Source of the DNA: Polytrichum commune
Taxonomy: Eukaryota; Streptophyta; Polytrichopsida; Polytrichales; Polytrichaceae
Direction of reading: 5' to 3'
Assembly: GCA_950295325.1 (NCBI GenBank)
Contig: OX485804.1
Location: forward strand, 68,734,033-68,798,032
Length of the DNA: 64,000 nt
The position numbers and the translations under genes are program-made. Below the pieces are notes generated by a model. That model was given only the letters and a program-made list of their open reading frames with translations. It was not told the DNA's origin and ran no database searches. Of the stretch, positions 23,160-36,300 are shown piece after piece (within the stretch, counting starts at the first letter, position 1; the number at the start of each line of letters is the position of its first letter).

Positions 23160-25286
23160 TGATCAAGCACTATGCCTCCTCCTCTTTGTCTTCATCATTT
23201 TTCTTTGATCATTTTGGCTCCTCTACATTGCTTGCATATTGGCCTCCTTGGTGTCTACTGGCAATGGCCCTCTACAAATCCTTATTTTGAGCAACTCTCT
23301 GTGAGTTGTTCTTTCTTTGCCATTTCAAAAACCTCTCAACTGGTCTTGCCTTTGTGAAAGGAAATTTGTTGATCAAGGTCATATGCACACCTTTAATGAA
23401 ATGGGAGATGGCCATTGCCTTGACCTATTGCACCCATTTTGAAGGATGACAATATAACCTCAACAACATAAACATTTATTGTTGAAACTCACCATGGCAA
23501 TTAACATTAATAGCAAAATTCCATCTAGGCACCAATCAACCAACGTTGCGCAAAATACGGTAGCTCAAAAGTAAACTGGAACTTTGTATGTGCAATATTC
23601 CTCAAAAAACTTTTCATACGCCTCATGACATTGTGTTGGGGTGTTGAATTTGGGTGCACTTTGGATTTGGGGACAAGTTTGCTTCACTTAGGCTATTGTC
23701 GCATGAGATGCCCATTTATGTTTCTTCACATATGAGCAAAATTGAAGATGGACCTATACAACTAGTGTGGTAGCTCGAATGACCATGGTCCGATGATCTG
23801 TTTGTAAATGAGGTTGTAGTCCTTGAAAATCCATAGTTTTTTAGAATCCAAGCTATAATAGGCCAAGTGGATACACGTTGCTCAAGTTCATTATCATACA
23901 AATTCTAATAATGGCCCAAGTATCGTTGATTGGCTACTGATCCATCCACTGGTAACTCTATTAAATGTTGGTTGTGAGGAAAATAATCTACATGAGAATT
24001 CAAGAATGGAACTTGCCCATGGATTGAAAAGAGGGGGGACATGCAAAGTCTTTGACACGGGATAGACTATAGATCTTCTTTAAATTATAGCTAAGGTTGG
24101 TAGAGAGGTGGTCTTCATTTTTATACTAATGGCAATATATTCTCTAGATCCCAGTACTACATAAGTCAAGAAAAACTCTAATAATTTCAAGTGGTTCTGG
24201 ACCAAAATTTCAATGAACAAATTTTTCTATGCTAAATCCCAAACAAAATGCCCACATCATTTGAAATTGCTCATAGGTGAGTCAATCCTCCAAATCCAAC
24301 CCAACCATGGTCAAGAATAAATCAGAATGCAAAACATAAAGTTGATGAAGGTTAAGGTTGGGTAGAACCTTATTCTCTGATTCCTAGAGTTTTGCACAAA
24401 TTTCTAAAGACGAAAAACCAAGGGGGCAAGGACAATTTGGTAAGCTTGGCGGGGATTATTGACTCCGGTTCAAAATTGTTGGACTTCTTGACCATAAACA
24501 ATACAATCTTGTCATTTTTCTTCATATCTGCATGCAAACGCATATGATCGAGTTGTAGCTTCAAAGATGCATTCTGAATTGGCAATTGCTTATTATGATG
24601 ATGGTTGCAAAATTTATCTTGTAAGAGCTAATTAACTTGTTGTAGGTACTCTTCTCTTAATCTTGTTCCAACTTGTTCTTCTTCTCGGTCAATTGCATCT
24701 TAAACTCACCAATTTCTAAGTTGGAGGTTGTTCTCTATACATTGGCCTTGTGTGGTGTTGGTGACAATGATGAGATAGGAAGTGGTGGCGTCAATTGTTT
24801 TGTTACAATCAATTATGCTTGAAGATTCACGCACTGGCATAAATAATAGATTAAAATTTTACTGAGGAAAGATGTAACACAATAGGGTGATGTATTTTCA
24901 AGGTTTGTATCTCCTCATGTATTTTCTGTTGGACTATTAAGAACCCATTGACCTTGATACCTTCTCATGTACATATCGCGACCATAATATATTTATACTT
25001 CATATGATGTTCCTCTAATTGGAACAATAAATAAGAACTTACAAGCTCAAACCAACCCTTCTAGTGGTATCATGCTCCTTTCGAATGCCATCTTTTTTTC
25101 ATCCATGAACCAATTAATCCCACACTCAAAAATATCCTCCGCTTTTGTATGAGTAAAGTATGGAAGAGTATATAAAGTGAGTCCTCCCGATGATAACTTA
25201 AAAACTCGGGCAATTGGTAGAGTGGAGAAATCTGCTATTGCCTCACCTACCTTTGTTTTCTTGGTCTTCATCTGGTAGATATGCAC
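23160..25286 (-). pseudogene. decayed minus-strand coding region, family unknown
   Basis: Segments on the minus strand read like one disrupted protein. 25286-25047 is open (VGEAIADFSTLPIARVFKLS, then IFECGINWFMDEKKMAFERS, then MIPLEGLV). About 24720-24370 is charged and coiled-coil-like (LKLQLDHMRLHADMKKND). About 24340-24180 gives LYVLHSDLFLTMVGLDLED, EQFQMMWAFCLGFSIEKFV and EPLEIIRVFLDLCSTG with scattered stops. About 23660-23570 gives CPQIQSAPKFNTPTQCHEAY and EKFFEEYCTYKVPVYF. A basic KTKRRRH stretch near 23190 could be the C-terminal part. The reading frame shifts several times. It may be an old retroelement gag-like or plant-specific multicopy protein. I do not recognise the family. Confidence 0.4.
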
Positions 25287-25760
25287 AAAACATGCTACTT
25301 TCTCCTCCTTAACAAATTATCCTATCTACTTCTCATATCCACAATAAGAATTCCCAAACTCATGCTTTCACTAAATTAACATTATTCTTAGCCATCAACT
25401 ATTGGAGTCTATGAAAGATATCTAGCAAGGGTAGACCTTGGACTTGGATTATGGGTGCCATGGATGTTAGACTATGGCCTATCAAAGGTAGATTATAATA
25501 TGTAGGTCAAAAAGAACCAAACTACAATTGCAACGTTCTTATGATAGGAGGCTATCGTCTTTTTTTTTGGATTTTTTTGCTCCAATGAGGAAAAAAAGTG
25601 AAAAAATATTAAAAAACCTATAAATTTAATTAACATGTGCTAAAATTCAAGCCATATCATAGGAGATAAAGAAAGGAAGATTTTGGAGATTCTAATATGA
25701 TAAAAAAAGGTTGTAGCCCTAAGAAACATACAAATGAGATAAAAGAAAAAGAGTAGGTGT

Positions 25761-25762
<2 letters not shown>
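25287..25762. other. no gene seen
   Basis: AT-rich sequence with T and A homopolymer runs near 25559-25600. No coding signal. Confidence 0.5.

Positions 25763-25792
<30 letters not shown>
25763..25792. repeat. (GT)n microsatellite
   Basis: About 14 GT units in a row. The Val-Cys and Thr-His open frames across it are artefacts of the dinucleotide repeat. Confidence 0.95.
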
Positions 25793-25796
<4 letters not shown>

Positions 25797-27528
25797 TTGT
25801 TAAGGGAGATCCAAAGACAATATTCTTTTAACTTTGGCCAAGAGCGCAATTATCTTATAATGTATAAAGGATCAGGGATTGATACTTGTATATATCAATT
25901 TACCTTAGCTGAGAGGACTAGTGGTTATGTGTTATGTAATATTGATTGTTTCTTTAGGCTATCGTCTACTAAAGAACTTTTTATCACTAGTCCTCTAGCT
26001 AGCAAATTGATTTGTGAAATGAAAGTGATCATGTAATCTAAGAGAACCCTTCGAGGACAGTAACGAGTTACGGAGAATAACTCGAAACTAATTGTTTGAG
26101 AGAAATATAGAGAATTGATTACTAGATGTAAGATTGCCTCATGTATCTAAATTTGAATGATCTCACAAGATCATTTAAATGACAAGATTAATCCAAGTCC
26201 CACATTAATGTCCTAAAAGAGAAAGCATTCGATGCTTAGGGATAAGAACTTGAGAAAGACAATTGTCTTAGTGTGTTGATACATTCTCAAGAGAACTAAT
26301 TTCCATTATGTGCCATTGTAGTATAATTGCATATTATAAGTGTTTGTCGCAAATGAAACCTCTTGAAGATAATAATGAAAGGTCAATAGTCTTTGGAAGG
26401 CCAAGAGGTTCCTAGGAGAGACTATGGACTATAAAAGCTTACTGGGAAGTCCAAGAGGCGGAGCAGACTGTACCAAAGTAAGTCATAAAATTGACTAAGT
26501 GATTTTGATTTGTAGTTGCAAGGTTAGTTTAATTCATTAGGCCATAGTCTAGAGATTTGATTCATGAGAGGATATCATAAATGAATAACAACTCATGACC
26601 TTTGTTTGACATTATAATTAAATTAAAAAAACTAATCAAAGAAGACTGAGAAGCATGTAAGGATGATTGCATCGCCATTTCAAGTTACACTAAAAGGACT
26701 TAATTAACACGAGACTATCGACTACACCGAAGTGCCCTTGGCTTTGGTAAAGAGATTCAAATGAGAGATTTTATGTAGGATTATTGTCGATGGTTGTGCC
26801 TATTCTTGAGCACCGCACTTGGTCTACTTAAATTGAACTTAGTGCCAAACTATTGTCTGGGAAAATAGTGCGAGGTCAAGTGATTGTCACAAAATGCATG
26901 TACTATGATTGAGCAATTTTAAAATCCGTTTGTTAAATTGAATGAATTGCAACTCTAACACCCAAAACAACATGACATAATCTTATGCTTGCCCTAATAA
27001 AACTAGATGACACAAGGATCACCTTTTCAATATTCCCTGAGTGTTTCTCTAGTTTCATCTTATCCAAATTCCTAACTACACTTCTACAAGGGTCTAAGAG
27101 CATGGTATGTAACTAAGTTTGGCTTATCACTGCAACCAAATACAATGGGATAATGGTTAGTGACAAAACTCAATACGATGGTCCAAAATAATTATCTCCC
27201 AAAAGTATCAATTTATTTCATGCTTTCTTCCACAAGGTTTCTTTTGTTTTGTTTTCAATTCGTGTTGGTCCCTTAATTGTTTCTTTGGTCTTCTAAAATA
27301 TTCCTTTTCACTCCTCATGGATTGATTCTACCTCTATAATTTTTCCATTGCAGTGGAATCTACTTCAAAGCTACAAATTATGCCTTCGGGAATAAACTAA
27401 TATGCTACAAACTTTCTGAGACCATTGTGGGGAAGTCCAGCTGCCATAGTCTTCTGTGTCCGGTCTCAACATTCATCCACTTTATCTGGCTATATAAAAC
27501 ACTTGAGAGGGACTATCACAGCATTTAG
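25793..27528. other. no gene seen
   Basis: Stop-rich. A small hairpin, AATGATCTCACAAGATCATT, lies at about 26157-26176. No element termini were recognised. Confidence 0.45.
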
Positions 27529-27531
27529 TAA

Positions 27532-28026
27532 GGGCCACTTCACACACGAGACTGAGAGCCCGTGACCTTCATACTTCAAGCACTCTCATTGGTGGAAAAG
27601 GAGGAGCTGGTCCAAGTTCGCTTCACACTACGCTTGAGGGACCAATGGAGTATGTGAATGCAAGATGGATGTAAAGTCTACATGGATTCCTACACGGCAT
27701 TGAATGGATCATGTTTCATGGTCACTTGGGCTATTTTCAAAAACCGCTTCTTGGTAGGCTTAACACAAAATCGGGAGACCTGGCACTCCGAAAACTCACA
27801 ATCATTGATTTATTCTATTTTATCATGTGTGAGGACCCACATGAATATAAATTCATTGAAATAGCATTCGGGTGAGGGCCCGGTCACATATGACTTCACA
27901 GTACACTTGAGAATTTGTGACCACACTACATGATTTTGGAAGTATCTTGGGAGGGTCTTTGGACACTTTCTTTTGGGCTCTCTTAGTTTCATGGTCACGG
28001 TTCTTAACTTGTGTGTGAATTGGCCC
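27532..28026. mobile_element. PIF/Harbinger-like MITE (GGGCC ends, TAA target)
   Basis: The left end GGGCCACTTCACACACGAG and the inverted right end GGGCCAATTCACACACAAG match over most of 19 bases. TAA flanks both sides (27529-27531 and 28027-28029). Length is 495 bp and non-coding. A related but truncated end (GCCACTTCACACACGAG) occurs at about 55796-55813. Confidence 0.75.
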
Positions 28027-28029
28027 TAA

Positions 28030-28961
28030 GCTCATAATCGTTTCCACTCTCCTTCAGATTTATGGCCTACTCACTTGTAGACATTTCCTTTCTTTTTCTT
28101 CATGTTGCTGGACAATTTTCTCTCAGCTTGACCATAAGTTTTCATGGGTTGTCCCTTGGGGCCCACATACATTCGCCCACCCTACCTTTAAGAGCCGTCC
28201 CAAAAATTCCCTATAATCATGGCCAACATTATTAATACTTACCATGTAAGATTTTCTTGCACTAATAATGTTATGGGTTATAGTCCAAAATTGCCCTCGT
28301 GTAAACCTAACATGGGGGGTTGTGACACTCTTAACCAATGAGAATTCAAGGATTCTCAAGAGCCATGGCCTAATGGTTTTCATGTAAATATGCCCTAAGT
28401 TTGGTTACAAATGTTTCAATGAGTTATATTCAGAAATGTTGATATATCTCCACTTTAGAAGTAGATGTAAACACATTTATTATATTACCTAAAATATCGT
28501 TAAAGTGGAGAACATGGAAATTACAAACGTAACAACTCCATATTTGGTTCCAAAGTTGAAAGCCATTATGGCCAATGGAACATTATGTCATGTGAGTTCT
28601 TGTTTTATTTGTTCCAAAGCCAAATCAACCTTATGTTTCAATTGAGTGTGTTCATAAAATGTTCAGTTTTAGAAAGGGAGATGTTTTGCCAACAACTAGG
28701 AATTGCTTCAAAATGGTTGTCATTAAGTTGGTTAAAACTCTATCACAATGTTTCCTCCAATGCATAATCACAATATTGAATATTATTTGTCTCCTCCACA
28801 TTTGATGATTATGGGTCATTTGAACTGGTTTTGAGCCTAGCATCGTTTCTCTTGGTTTGAAGAAAGGATATCAATCTTTACTTGTACACAATTTGAAGTT
28901 TCAATTTCATTGTGTAGAACAAAATCCTATGTCAATTGGTTAGGTGTGAAACATGTCGGGA
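28030..28961. other. no gene seen
   Basis: No coding signal or element ends recognised. Confidence 0.45.
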
Positions 28962-29160
28962 TGCAAATGGTTTTCGATATGATCTTTGTGATCTTGCCCA
29001 AATCAATATAGCCTAAATTTATCGAGAAGCAAATGGTTTTCCAATATGATCTTTGTGATCTTGCCCACGTCAATATTAGCCTAAATCATGTTGAGATGCA
29101 AATGGTTTTCCAATGTGATCTTTGTAATCTTGCCCAAGTCAATATTAGCCTAAATCTTTA
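28962..29160. repeat. three-copy tandem repeat, unit about 67-69 bp
   Basis: The unit begins GCAAATGGTTTTC at 28962, 29029 and 29098 and contains ATGATCTTTGTGATCTTGCC and CAATATTAGCCTAAAT. The copies differ at a handful of positions. No coding. Confidence 0.9.
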
Positions 29161-32100
29161 GAGAAATCTCGAAATAGATGGAGCCTAGCAAACTATCATA
29201 CCATGGCCCGAAAGTTGGACCAATAAATAGGTTTAACCAAGATACATTATAAAGGAGACTTCCATTGGCTTCTTGATCAAAAATATCCTTGGGTGGCCAA
29301 AGCAAAATAAAGATGTGGATTAATAACATTGAAATCCAAGTGACATAGCATGAGCATATGATGTTGTTGCCATTCAACATGGAAAGCAAACAACTCTTGG
29401 ATTTGAGGAATTTTGAAAGTGTTTACAAGATCAAACACCACTTTCAAGTATGTGTTATAAACCACACAAAACCAACATGTCTAATGTTATTTTGACAAGT
29501 ATCCATTATGAGCGCTAGACAAGCATGATTGTGTTGAGGAACATGCCTTTCAACCAAAGGTCATGTTGATGTATCCTCCATCATATGAAGATCAATGCAC
29601 AAATCAAGTGATGGATACCAATGGTTTGATTGAACAAGTATCAAATCCATTTTATTCAATAGCTTTTCAATATTTGACTTAGAGAAAATCCCCGAAGAAT
29701 TTAGTGCTTACTATTATTGCAAACAAAAGTTTGGGAAGTTAGATGCCATGTCAAAATCACATTGATGTTTGCAAGCAAGTTACTAAACATGTTGGATAAA
29801 TATATATAGATATATAAGTATTTATTCAATATGTACAAGACAAGCACATGCAACCTTTAAAGCACGGAAAAAATCATGCATATATTTTATGCAACCAAGT
29901 TTTGTATGAGCATAAAACCCTTGTTGTTATAAAGTTTGTGCATAGGCAATGTAGCCATGTAGAGTAGTCCTTAATCCCATTGATAAACATGGATTTAGTA
30001 AATTGGCTCTCAGTGGCAAAACAAACAACCCTAGTGCTACACACTAGGAATCCCAATACCTCACATTAAGAGATCCATTTCAAAGTTTGACATTAACTTC
30101 AGTCCTTAAAGGTTGACAATTCTATGTCAGGGCTTCCGATGGTCACTTTGGTCATTATGGTTATTGCAGTGCTCATCTTGAGAGGGGTTAGTAGTCCCGC
30201 ATCACTGATATTATGTCTAATGAACATAATACCAAGGGTGGGTCGAACATGCATTTCAATCATGTTGATCCTACTAAGGTCAACGTGTCTTCTCTCTCTC
30301 TTCTCAAGGCTTCTCAAATATTTTTTTTTGTATTTTAAACCTAAATATGCATATACTCTAGGTTTGTCTCCCCGTTAAAGAGACCTATCTAGATTAACTA
30401 CCTAAAGTGGTAAACAACTATGAAATCAAATGCATATGTTAGTATGAACTTTCTTTCTAGTATTTGTAATATGCATTGCCTTCATTGTGGCATACTGTAG
30501 AGGGTGCTTTATTTCAGGTTAGTATTACTTGGCTTCTAGGTTTTTAGTAGTTACATACTAGAGGCTTTTGGAGTGCTCATGGGGTTCCTTGAGTTTTTCT
30601 CTCCGGATTGTGGCTAACTTATTATGCTCTAGTTTTTCTTTGTTGATACAAGCATTGAGTTACATGCTATGGATGAAAAAAGGTCCCATGACTTTCTCAT
30701 TGGAAAGTGAAAGTGAATTTGACATGTGTTAGATGCGTGTTTAATTCATGATTTATAGTTGTAAATGTAGTGGAGGCATTTATCACATCAAATTGAAAAT
30801 CTTAGAATAACTGCATGAGTGCATTTTCTAGCATGCCATTAGTTTCTCTATAAACTTCTCGAGAATGGGGAGTTTAATTTCATAGTAACCTGTGTATGTC
30901 ATTAGGTTTCCAATGATGAGTCCACTGCTTGGGTTGAAGCCCCATGCTAGTGTGTTCACAAGACATTTGAAAATTGGAATAGTGAGAGCCAAAATGTTTT
31001 TGGCACCATAAAGAAATATTGTACCCCCCTTTAAGAGCCCAAACTTGAAAAGAAAAAGGCAAAATAGCTAGTGCCACCCAAAGTTCCTCACCCTTGATTT
31101 CGTCATAGTCCGAGTGCGGAATTTTGGACTAACACGTAATTACCCCCTTGCACCCGTTGTCCTAGCCTCCTTTGTCTCGCCATCTTTCATTAGAGGGTCC
31201 TCCACCCTCTCCATTAATTGTACACTTGATTTATTTCAACCAAAAGAGTGCGAGTGTTTAAAAACACTTACCTCAATGGTCAATCACCAATACATTCAAA
31301 AGTTACACACACCCCTTCCTACCTAATGAATCCAACACTTTAAGCCTAAACATCATAAGTCTAAAAACTATAAGAGTGAATACTATAAATCCAAATACTA
31401 TAATTCCAATACTAAAAATCTAGATGCTAGAGCTAGACACTTGTTCATGAATGCCTTGAGTCTAAACCACATCTAATAATGTAAGGCTAATCTTCAAGAC
31501 TAATTGATCTTGACTCTTCACCTTATAACCTCGCATACCTACGTGCCTCTCTCTTACTCCACATACACACAACCTCACCTACTTCGATAATGTAACTTTG
31601 TAAGTCCAACAAAACTAAATGCTCCAATGTTTCACAAACATAACTTTGCAAGTCTAAATAATTATAGGTGTGGATAATATAAATCCTAGCACTACAATTT
31701 GAAGACTATAAATTAAACTCTAAATTCTTCCAAATTATACTACTCCTAACAAGAGGTCAAACCTACTTAAAGGCCAACTAGTCTTGGCTTTTCACCTTAA
31801 AATCATGCACACACACGTGCTCCTATATTGCTTCCCACACACCCACACTTATAACACGTGGGGTGCCAAGAAATACGAACGAAAGAGGAAGAGAGATGGA
31901 AGAATGAGGGCTTATATAGTGAGTTGAGAGGGAGTAGGTGAGCACCCTCAAGATAAGCCTTCGTAATCCTTCCTTACTTTGTAGGCTCTCATCTTATCTT
32001 CTAAGCCTTTGTCCTTCAAACGAACAACCTAGATCCTAATTCAAATTTTTAACTCAAGGAACTACCTTTTGTTCTCCACCTATTACGCTCTCCAACTAAG

Positions 32101-32739
32101 GAGCTTCCTCACACTACTAATCTTCTAATCAATCCACTCTACACAAGCCTAATGCTTAAACATAACTTCCTTCAAGCTTCATTTTTTTTATATTTTTGTG
32201 AATAATTATAAAACATGAAAACATAACTTCTAATGATTTCGAAGAGTTAAGAACACATGTGAGCACCATTTTGGGCTCATAGCTAGCATGACAATATGGC
32301 TTGGCAAGTCACTGGTAATTCCACATCAAATGCCACGTACATGTCCTATGCCCTTACCAACTACTAGCTATGATAGTGCCCCCTTGTGACCTAAATCCAT
32401 CTATCAAGAAAAAATTTGTAGCCTATCACCAACTTCAAATTTGGATAAAATAATCAAAAGCCATATGACATTCTTTTATTGTGCAACCCATGCAAACTTA
32501 GGGCAACTTCATCATATACAATTTCAGTTGGTTTATTGTGTTTGATTTAGAGAGGAAGGTCCATCACACAAAGTAAACATCGAACAAAGGTTTTTTTTTG
32601 TTTTTGTTTTTTGTTTTTTGTTGCTATGTTGCTTGGACATACTTTGCAACAAAAAATTATGACTATATGCAAAAATGAAACAAACAATCAACAATAAGAA
32701 CCCAACAATGGTCTAACATCATAAGGCATCTCATACCAT
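29161..32739. other. no gene seen; one MITE-like end near 30497
   Basis: AT-rich with no recognisable protein. TGTAGAGGGTGCTTTATTTC at 30497-30516 is nearly identical to the left end of the small element at 47074-47224, so a related fragment is probably present. 31326-31720 holds loosely repeated ACTATAAATCC/AATACTATAA sequence. Confidence 0.45.
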
Positions 32740-33235
32740 GTTTCGGGTATGCATCTTGTATTCATAGAGGATGTTGCGGGGTCGGTGTGGTAGGCAATAT
32801 ATTGACCCACGCACCAATATCACAAAACTTGGTGCTACGAGTGGATCTCTTGCCCTCAACACTATGTTGCGCTTGGCTTGAGGCTTACGCTTCATCATGC
32901 ATGGTTGCATGTCTTGCCCACCCAACAATATTTTAAGGGTTGCTCAAGCAACTTTGGCACTAAGACAACAAACATGCCATTAGACATTGCAAGGATTTCC
33001 ATGTGGCCATCCACTATTTTGCACACATGATTCACAATCAACCATTTGGCTGCATATTTATAAATCCATACACAATTTTATAAATCATATGGATCAAGTG
33101 GAAATCTACATTCTAAAAGGTTCAAGATTTAAGGCTCAAAGAAATAGTTCATTCTCTTTCATTTCTCTTCTCTTCTTTTCTCTTTTCAACCTCATTCATC
33201 ATGAGGGCTTAGAAATTTTCTTTGGGTAGTGAATC
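32740..33235 (+). repeat. large inverted repeat, left arm
   Basis: This aligns in opposite orientation with 35860-36300. Shared landmarks are CTCAACACTATGTTG, ATAAATCATATGGATC, GGAAATCTACATTC, a TTCTCTTCTCTTCT-type tract and CCTCATGAGGG-like ends. The arms are moderately diverged and about 2.6 kb apart. They could be two solo LTRs or MITE-like copies in opposite orientation. No coding is recognised. Confidence 0.6.
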
Positions 33236-33470
33236 ATCAATTCTGTATGGATAAATATATTGCGGATAGCATTTCAAGAGGACGCCAATTTACACTCTCA
33301 TTATGCATGCAAGTTTGGAGCTTTTATTTTGTGTTGTGCTTTGTCTATAATTAATATTATGCAAAGGTGTAATAATTTAGGGTTTCTTCAAACTACTTCC
33401 ATTGTCTTCTTCTTCATGAGGGGTTCAAGGGTATGTTCTTTTAAATAATTCAAAAAAATAATGGTTGTTG

Positions 33471-33623
33471 TTATAACATTACTCGACAATGTGGCCCCTC
33501 AGAATATAACAATATGCTAGGAGTTCAACTTACATTTGAGTCACCCTGTGCAAATTTTTGAGCATCTCATTTACATTCGAGGGCCCACGGAACGAGAATT
33601 GTACGGTTGAGTAATGTTATGGT
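33471..33623. mobile_element. short MITE with ATAACATTACTC ends
   Basis: The left end TATAACATTACTC and the inverted right end CCATAACATTACTC are followed by a shared GTGGGCCC/GTGGCCCC-type inner motif. GGTTGTTGT lies on both sides (33463-33471 and 33624-33632, boundary uncertain by a few bases), suggesting an 8-9 bp duplication. Relatives are at 46431-46583 and 55324-55412. Confidence 0.65.
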
Positions 33624-33624
33624 G

Positions 33625-34320
33625 GTTGTTGTAGTAATCTTACAAGGATGTGTAAGGGTGCGTTAGTTTTTTCGAAGTAGCATGCAAACTACTAATTTTG
33701 TATTGACATGTATCTGAAGTTGACACCCATGCAAACTTCAAGAAAGTATTTCACTAATAATTTGTGAATATTTCACTCCATATGTTGTGCTTAACACAAA
33801 GTCATTGAAATTTAGGTTTGGTATGTGAGATATATAATATTCTCAAAGGGTTCATAAATATGGAATCTTGTTATCATTGTTTTTGGGTTAGTTGTTTGTG
33901 ATTGAGGATGTAGTATATCTCCATCTTGATAATTGAAGTCGCAGATGTGGGACAAGGGTTCCAAGAGAGCAAGACAACCACCCACTCACAAGCTTCTCGA
34001 AAATTGTGCAAATGTCAAGTGCAAAGCTCAAGCCAACATATTGATGATCAAGTTCATAAGAAGTTGCAAGTGAAGAGAGAGGATTCAACTTTAATGATAA
34101 TTAATCATACTTTAATGGTTTCTTGAGGCTCAAAAGTTGGGACTTTGTCTTCATGTTGGGACTTACTAGCTTGAGTGGGACTTGGAACTTGGGACCCCAT
34201 GTGAACCAACACTAATTCAAGCTATGAAAGTGGTATTCCTTCAATTCTTGAACAAGTGGCAACTGAAAAACTACTTTATATTTGTGAATGCATTGACAAT
34301 ATATATATATATTTTTTTTA
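33625..34320. other. no gene seen
   Basis: Non-coding; ends in a TATATATA..TTTTTTT tract at about 34299-34320. Confidence 0.4.
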
Positions 34321-34329
34321 TTCAGCCTC

Positions 34330-34935
34330 TTTATTAAGACACATTTGGTCGCGTAAGAAAGTATCACTATATTCGGTAATTGGAGACTTTTTCACAATTT
34401 TGAGACTTTTTAAAGACGTGGTTTTCAAATAAAGAACAAGAAAAATAAAAATAAAAGTATTCAATGTGACTTAATAAAGTGATTTGCATGGGCGGCACTA
34501 ACCAACTTGGCACAAATACATGTCATCACAATAAGAAATTGAACTAGATATTAAACCATTTGCATTTATTTTTAGACTTTCCAAAGTCTCTAATTAACGA
34601 ATATAGTGATAGATGTCATATTATCTAAATGTCATGATTCTGTTCATATAACATTTTGACTTCAAATACTATCGAGTTTTTTCAAGAAATTGGGCCTATT
34701 TCAATGTAAAATGTCATTTGATATACATAATGAAGATACATAAGTATAAAAGAACATTTGTATTGAAGAATTATGCTCACAATGTTTCATAAGGTTCATG
34801 TGCATGTTCTAAAGTACAAATCACACATGAACCTTGAAATATATGTGGTTTCCACCACCTATGAACATCAAATACCTCAATTATATTACAAATCGGACCT
34901 ATGAAATGTCATATTACAAGTATCGTAGTTGTAGT
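34330..34935. repeat. dispersed repeat A, second copy
   Basis: Partner of 17590-17935 plus 18935-19030. It is interrupted by the 244-bp element at 34365-34608 that the first copy lacks. Confidence 0.6.
34365..34608. mobile_element. MITE with CACTATATTCG ends inside repeat A
   Basis: The left end CACTATATTCGGTAATTGG and the inverted right end CACTATATTCGTTAATTAG are followed by GAGACTTT on both sides. AT flanks each end (34363-34364 and 34609-34610). Repeat A at 17736 reads straight through the site. A further end with the same sequence is at 58788-58810. CACTA starts would suggest the CACTA superfamily, but the short target duplication is ambiguous. Confidence 0.65.
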
Positions 34936-35859
34936 ATGGAGGCAAATCAACACTAGAAAGATAGATCGATGGGAAATGTGTCATATAATCAAGTGTCATA
35001 ATATGGAGCTTATACTGTATTTAACAATTACATTTCAATGTAAATTCGTGTGGATATGGAGGCATTTGAAATCTCTTGAGGCACAATGAACTCATGAAAT
35101 CATCTATAGGTAGTATATAATTTTTGAAATCTTTGTGCGCAATCCATTTGATAAGAATTTGACAATTGATACAAATCTTGGTCATCTTTCTTCTTTCCTT
35201 GAACAAAAGGGTATGTCGCATCATTTGTTATTTTTCATTGACAAACCACCACCTCATTCTCTATGACACCTATAACATGTAATAATCTTGCCTTGAGCGA
35301 TATATTCATTTTCACACAACAATTAAAAATGTACTTAATGCAAATGTGATCAAATGTTTGCTTAACACAATCAAGAGGCACATCACAAATTTCATTTCAA
35401 AATGGTTCTTTATTATTTTATATACAATACTCAACCTAAAATCTAATACTAGAGGGACAAGCACCTTCATAACGATCGTCCTCTCCTTTATGTTGATTGA
35501 GACCTTGCAAAATGTCTCCAACACCTTCCACGTATTGCAAATTCTCATTAAAGTCCCAAGGATGAAATAGATCACCATAATAACCATTTGTCTCTTCCAT
35601 CTCAAAATCTTATATTGTTTCATGATATCTATATTTACATAAAACCTGATGTTCTCAAATGCAAGATTATGTGTAAAAAATTTGTTTAAAAAAATGCATT
35701 ACATAAAACCTATCATTTGGCTCATTTATATTTTAAACCCCACCTAATTTCGTCAATTCTCAAGCCCATATTTTCCTCTAAATCTTTCATGTCCACTTGA
35801 AATGCCAATCTTAAGATTAATCCATACAAAATTGATGAGGCAATACTCTAAGAAAAACT
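34936..35859. other. no gene seen
   Basis: AT-rich with chance frames up to about 100 codons on both strands; no motif. Confidence 0.45.
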
Positions 35860-36300
35860 TTAAACCCTCATGAGGAATGAGGCTGAGAAGAGAAGAGAAG
35901 ATAAGAGCAACATGAGTTGAGTGAAAATTATGAGAATAGAAATGAGAGAAGAACATGAAGTTATCTCCGTGAGCCTCAAACCCTAAAATCTTCTGGAATG
36001 TAGATTTCCATCCGATCCATATGATTTATAATAATTACACATATGAATTTATAAGTGTGAGATCACTCAGTGGGATGCAAAATGTGTGTGCATAACAACA
36101 AGTCGCCACAAGGAAACCTTCACAGTGTATGATGGTATATTTTGTTATATTAGTGTCAAATATGCCTAGGCATCTTTAAATTCCGTTGGGTTGGCAACCG
36201 GGCAATGCAACACCAACGTCAAGCTAGGTACAACATAGTGTTGAGGGTCTCATGCCTGCCATACCATGCAACATACGACATACCTTACGGCACCCTCATC
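35860..36300 (-). repeat. large inverted repeat, right arm
   Basis: Inverted partner of 32740-33235. A short frame starting at 36205 shares a few residues (around NIVLR) with a minus-strand frame of the left arm, so the repeat may include an eroded coding end. I do not recognise it. Confidence 0.6.

Noticed and set aside
25764-26036. Open frames across the GT microsatellite on both strands
   Set aside because: Created by the dinucleotide repeat, with no motif beyond it.
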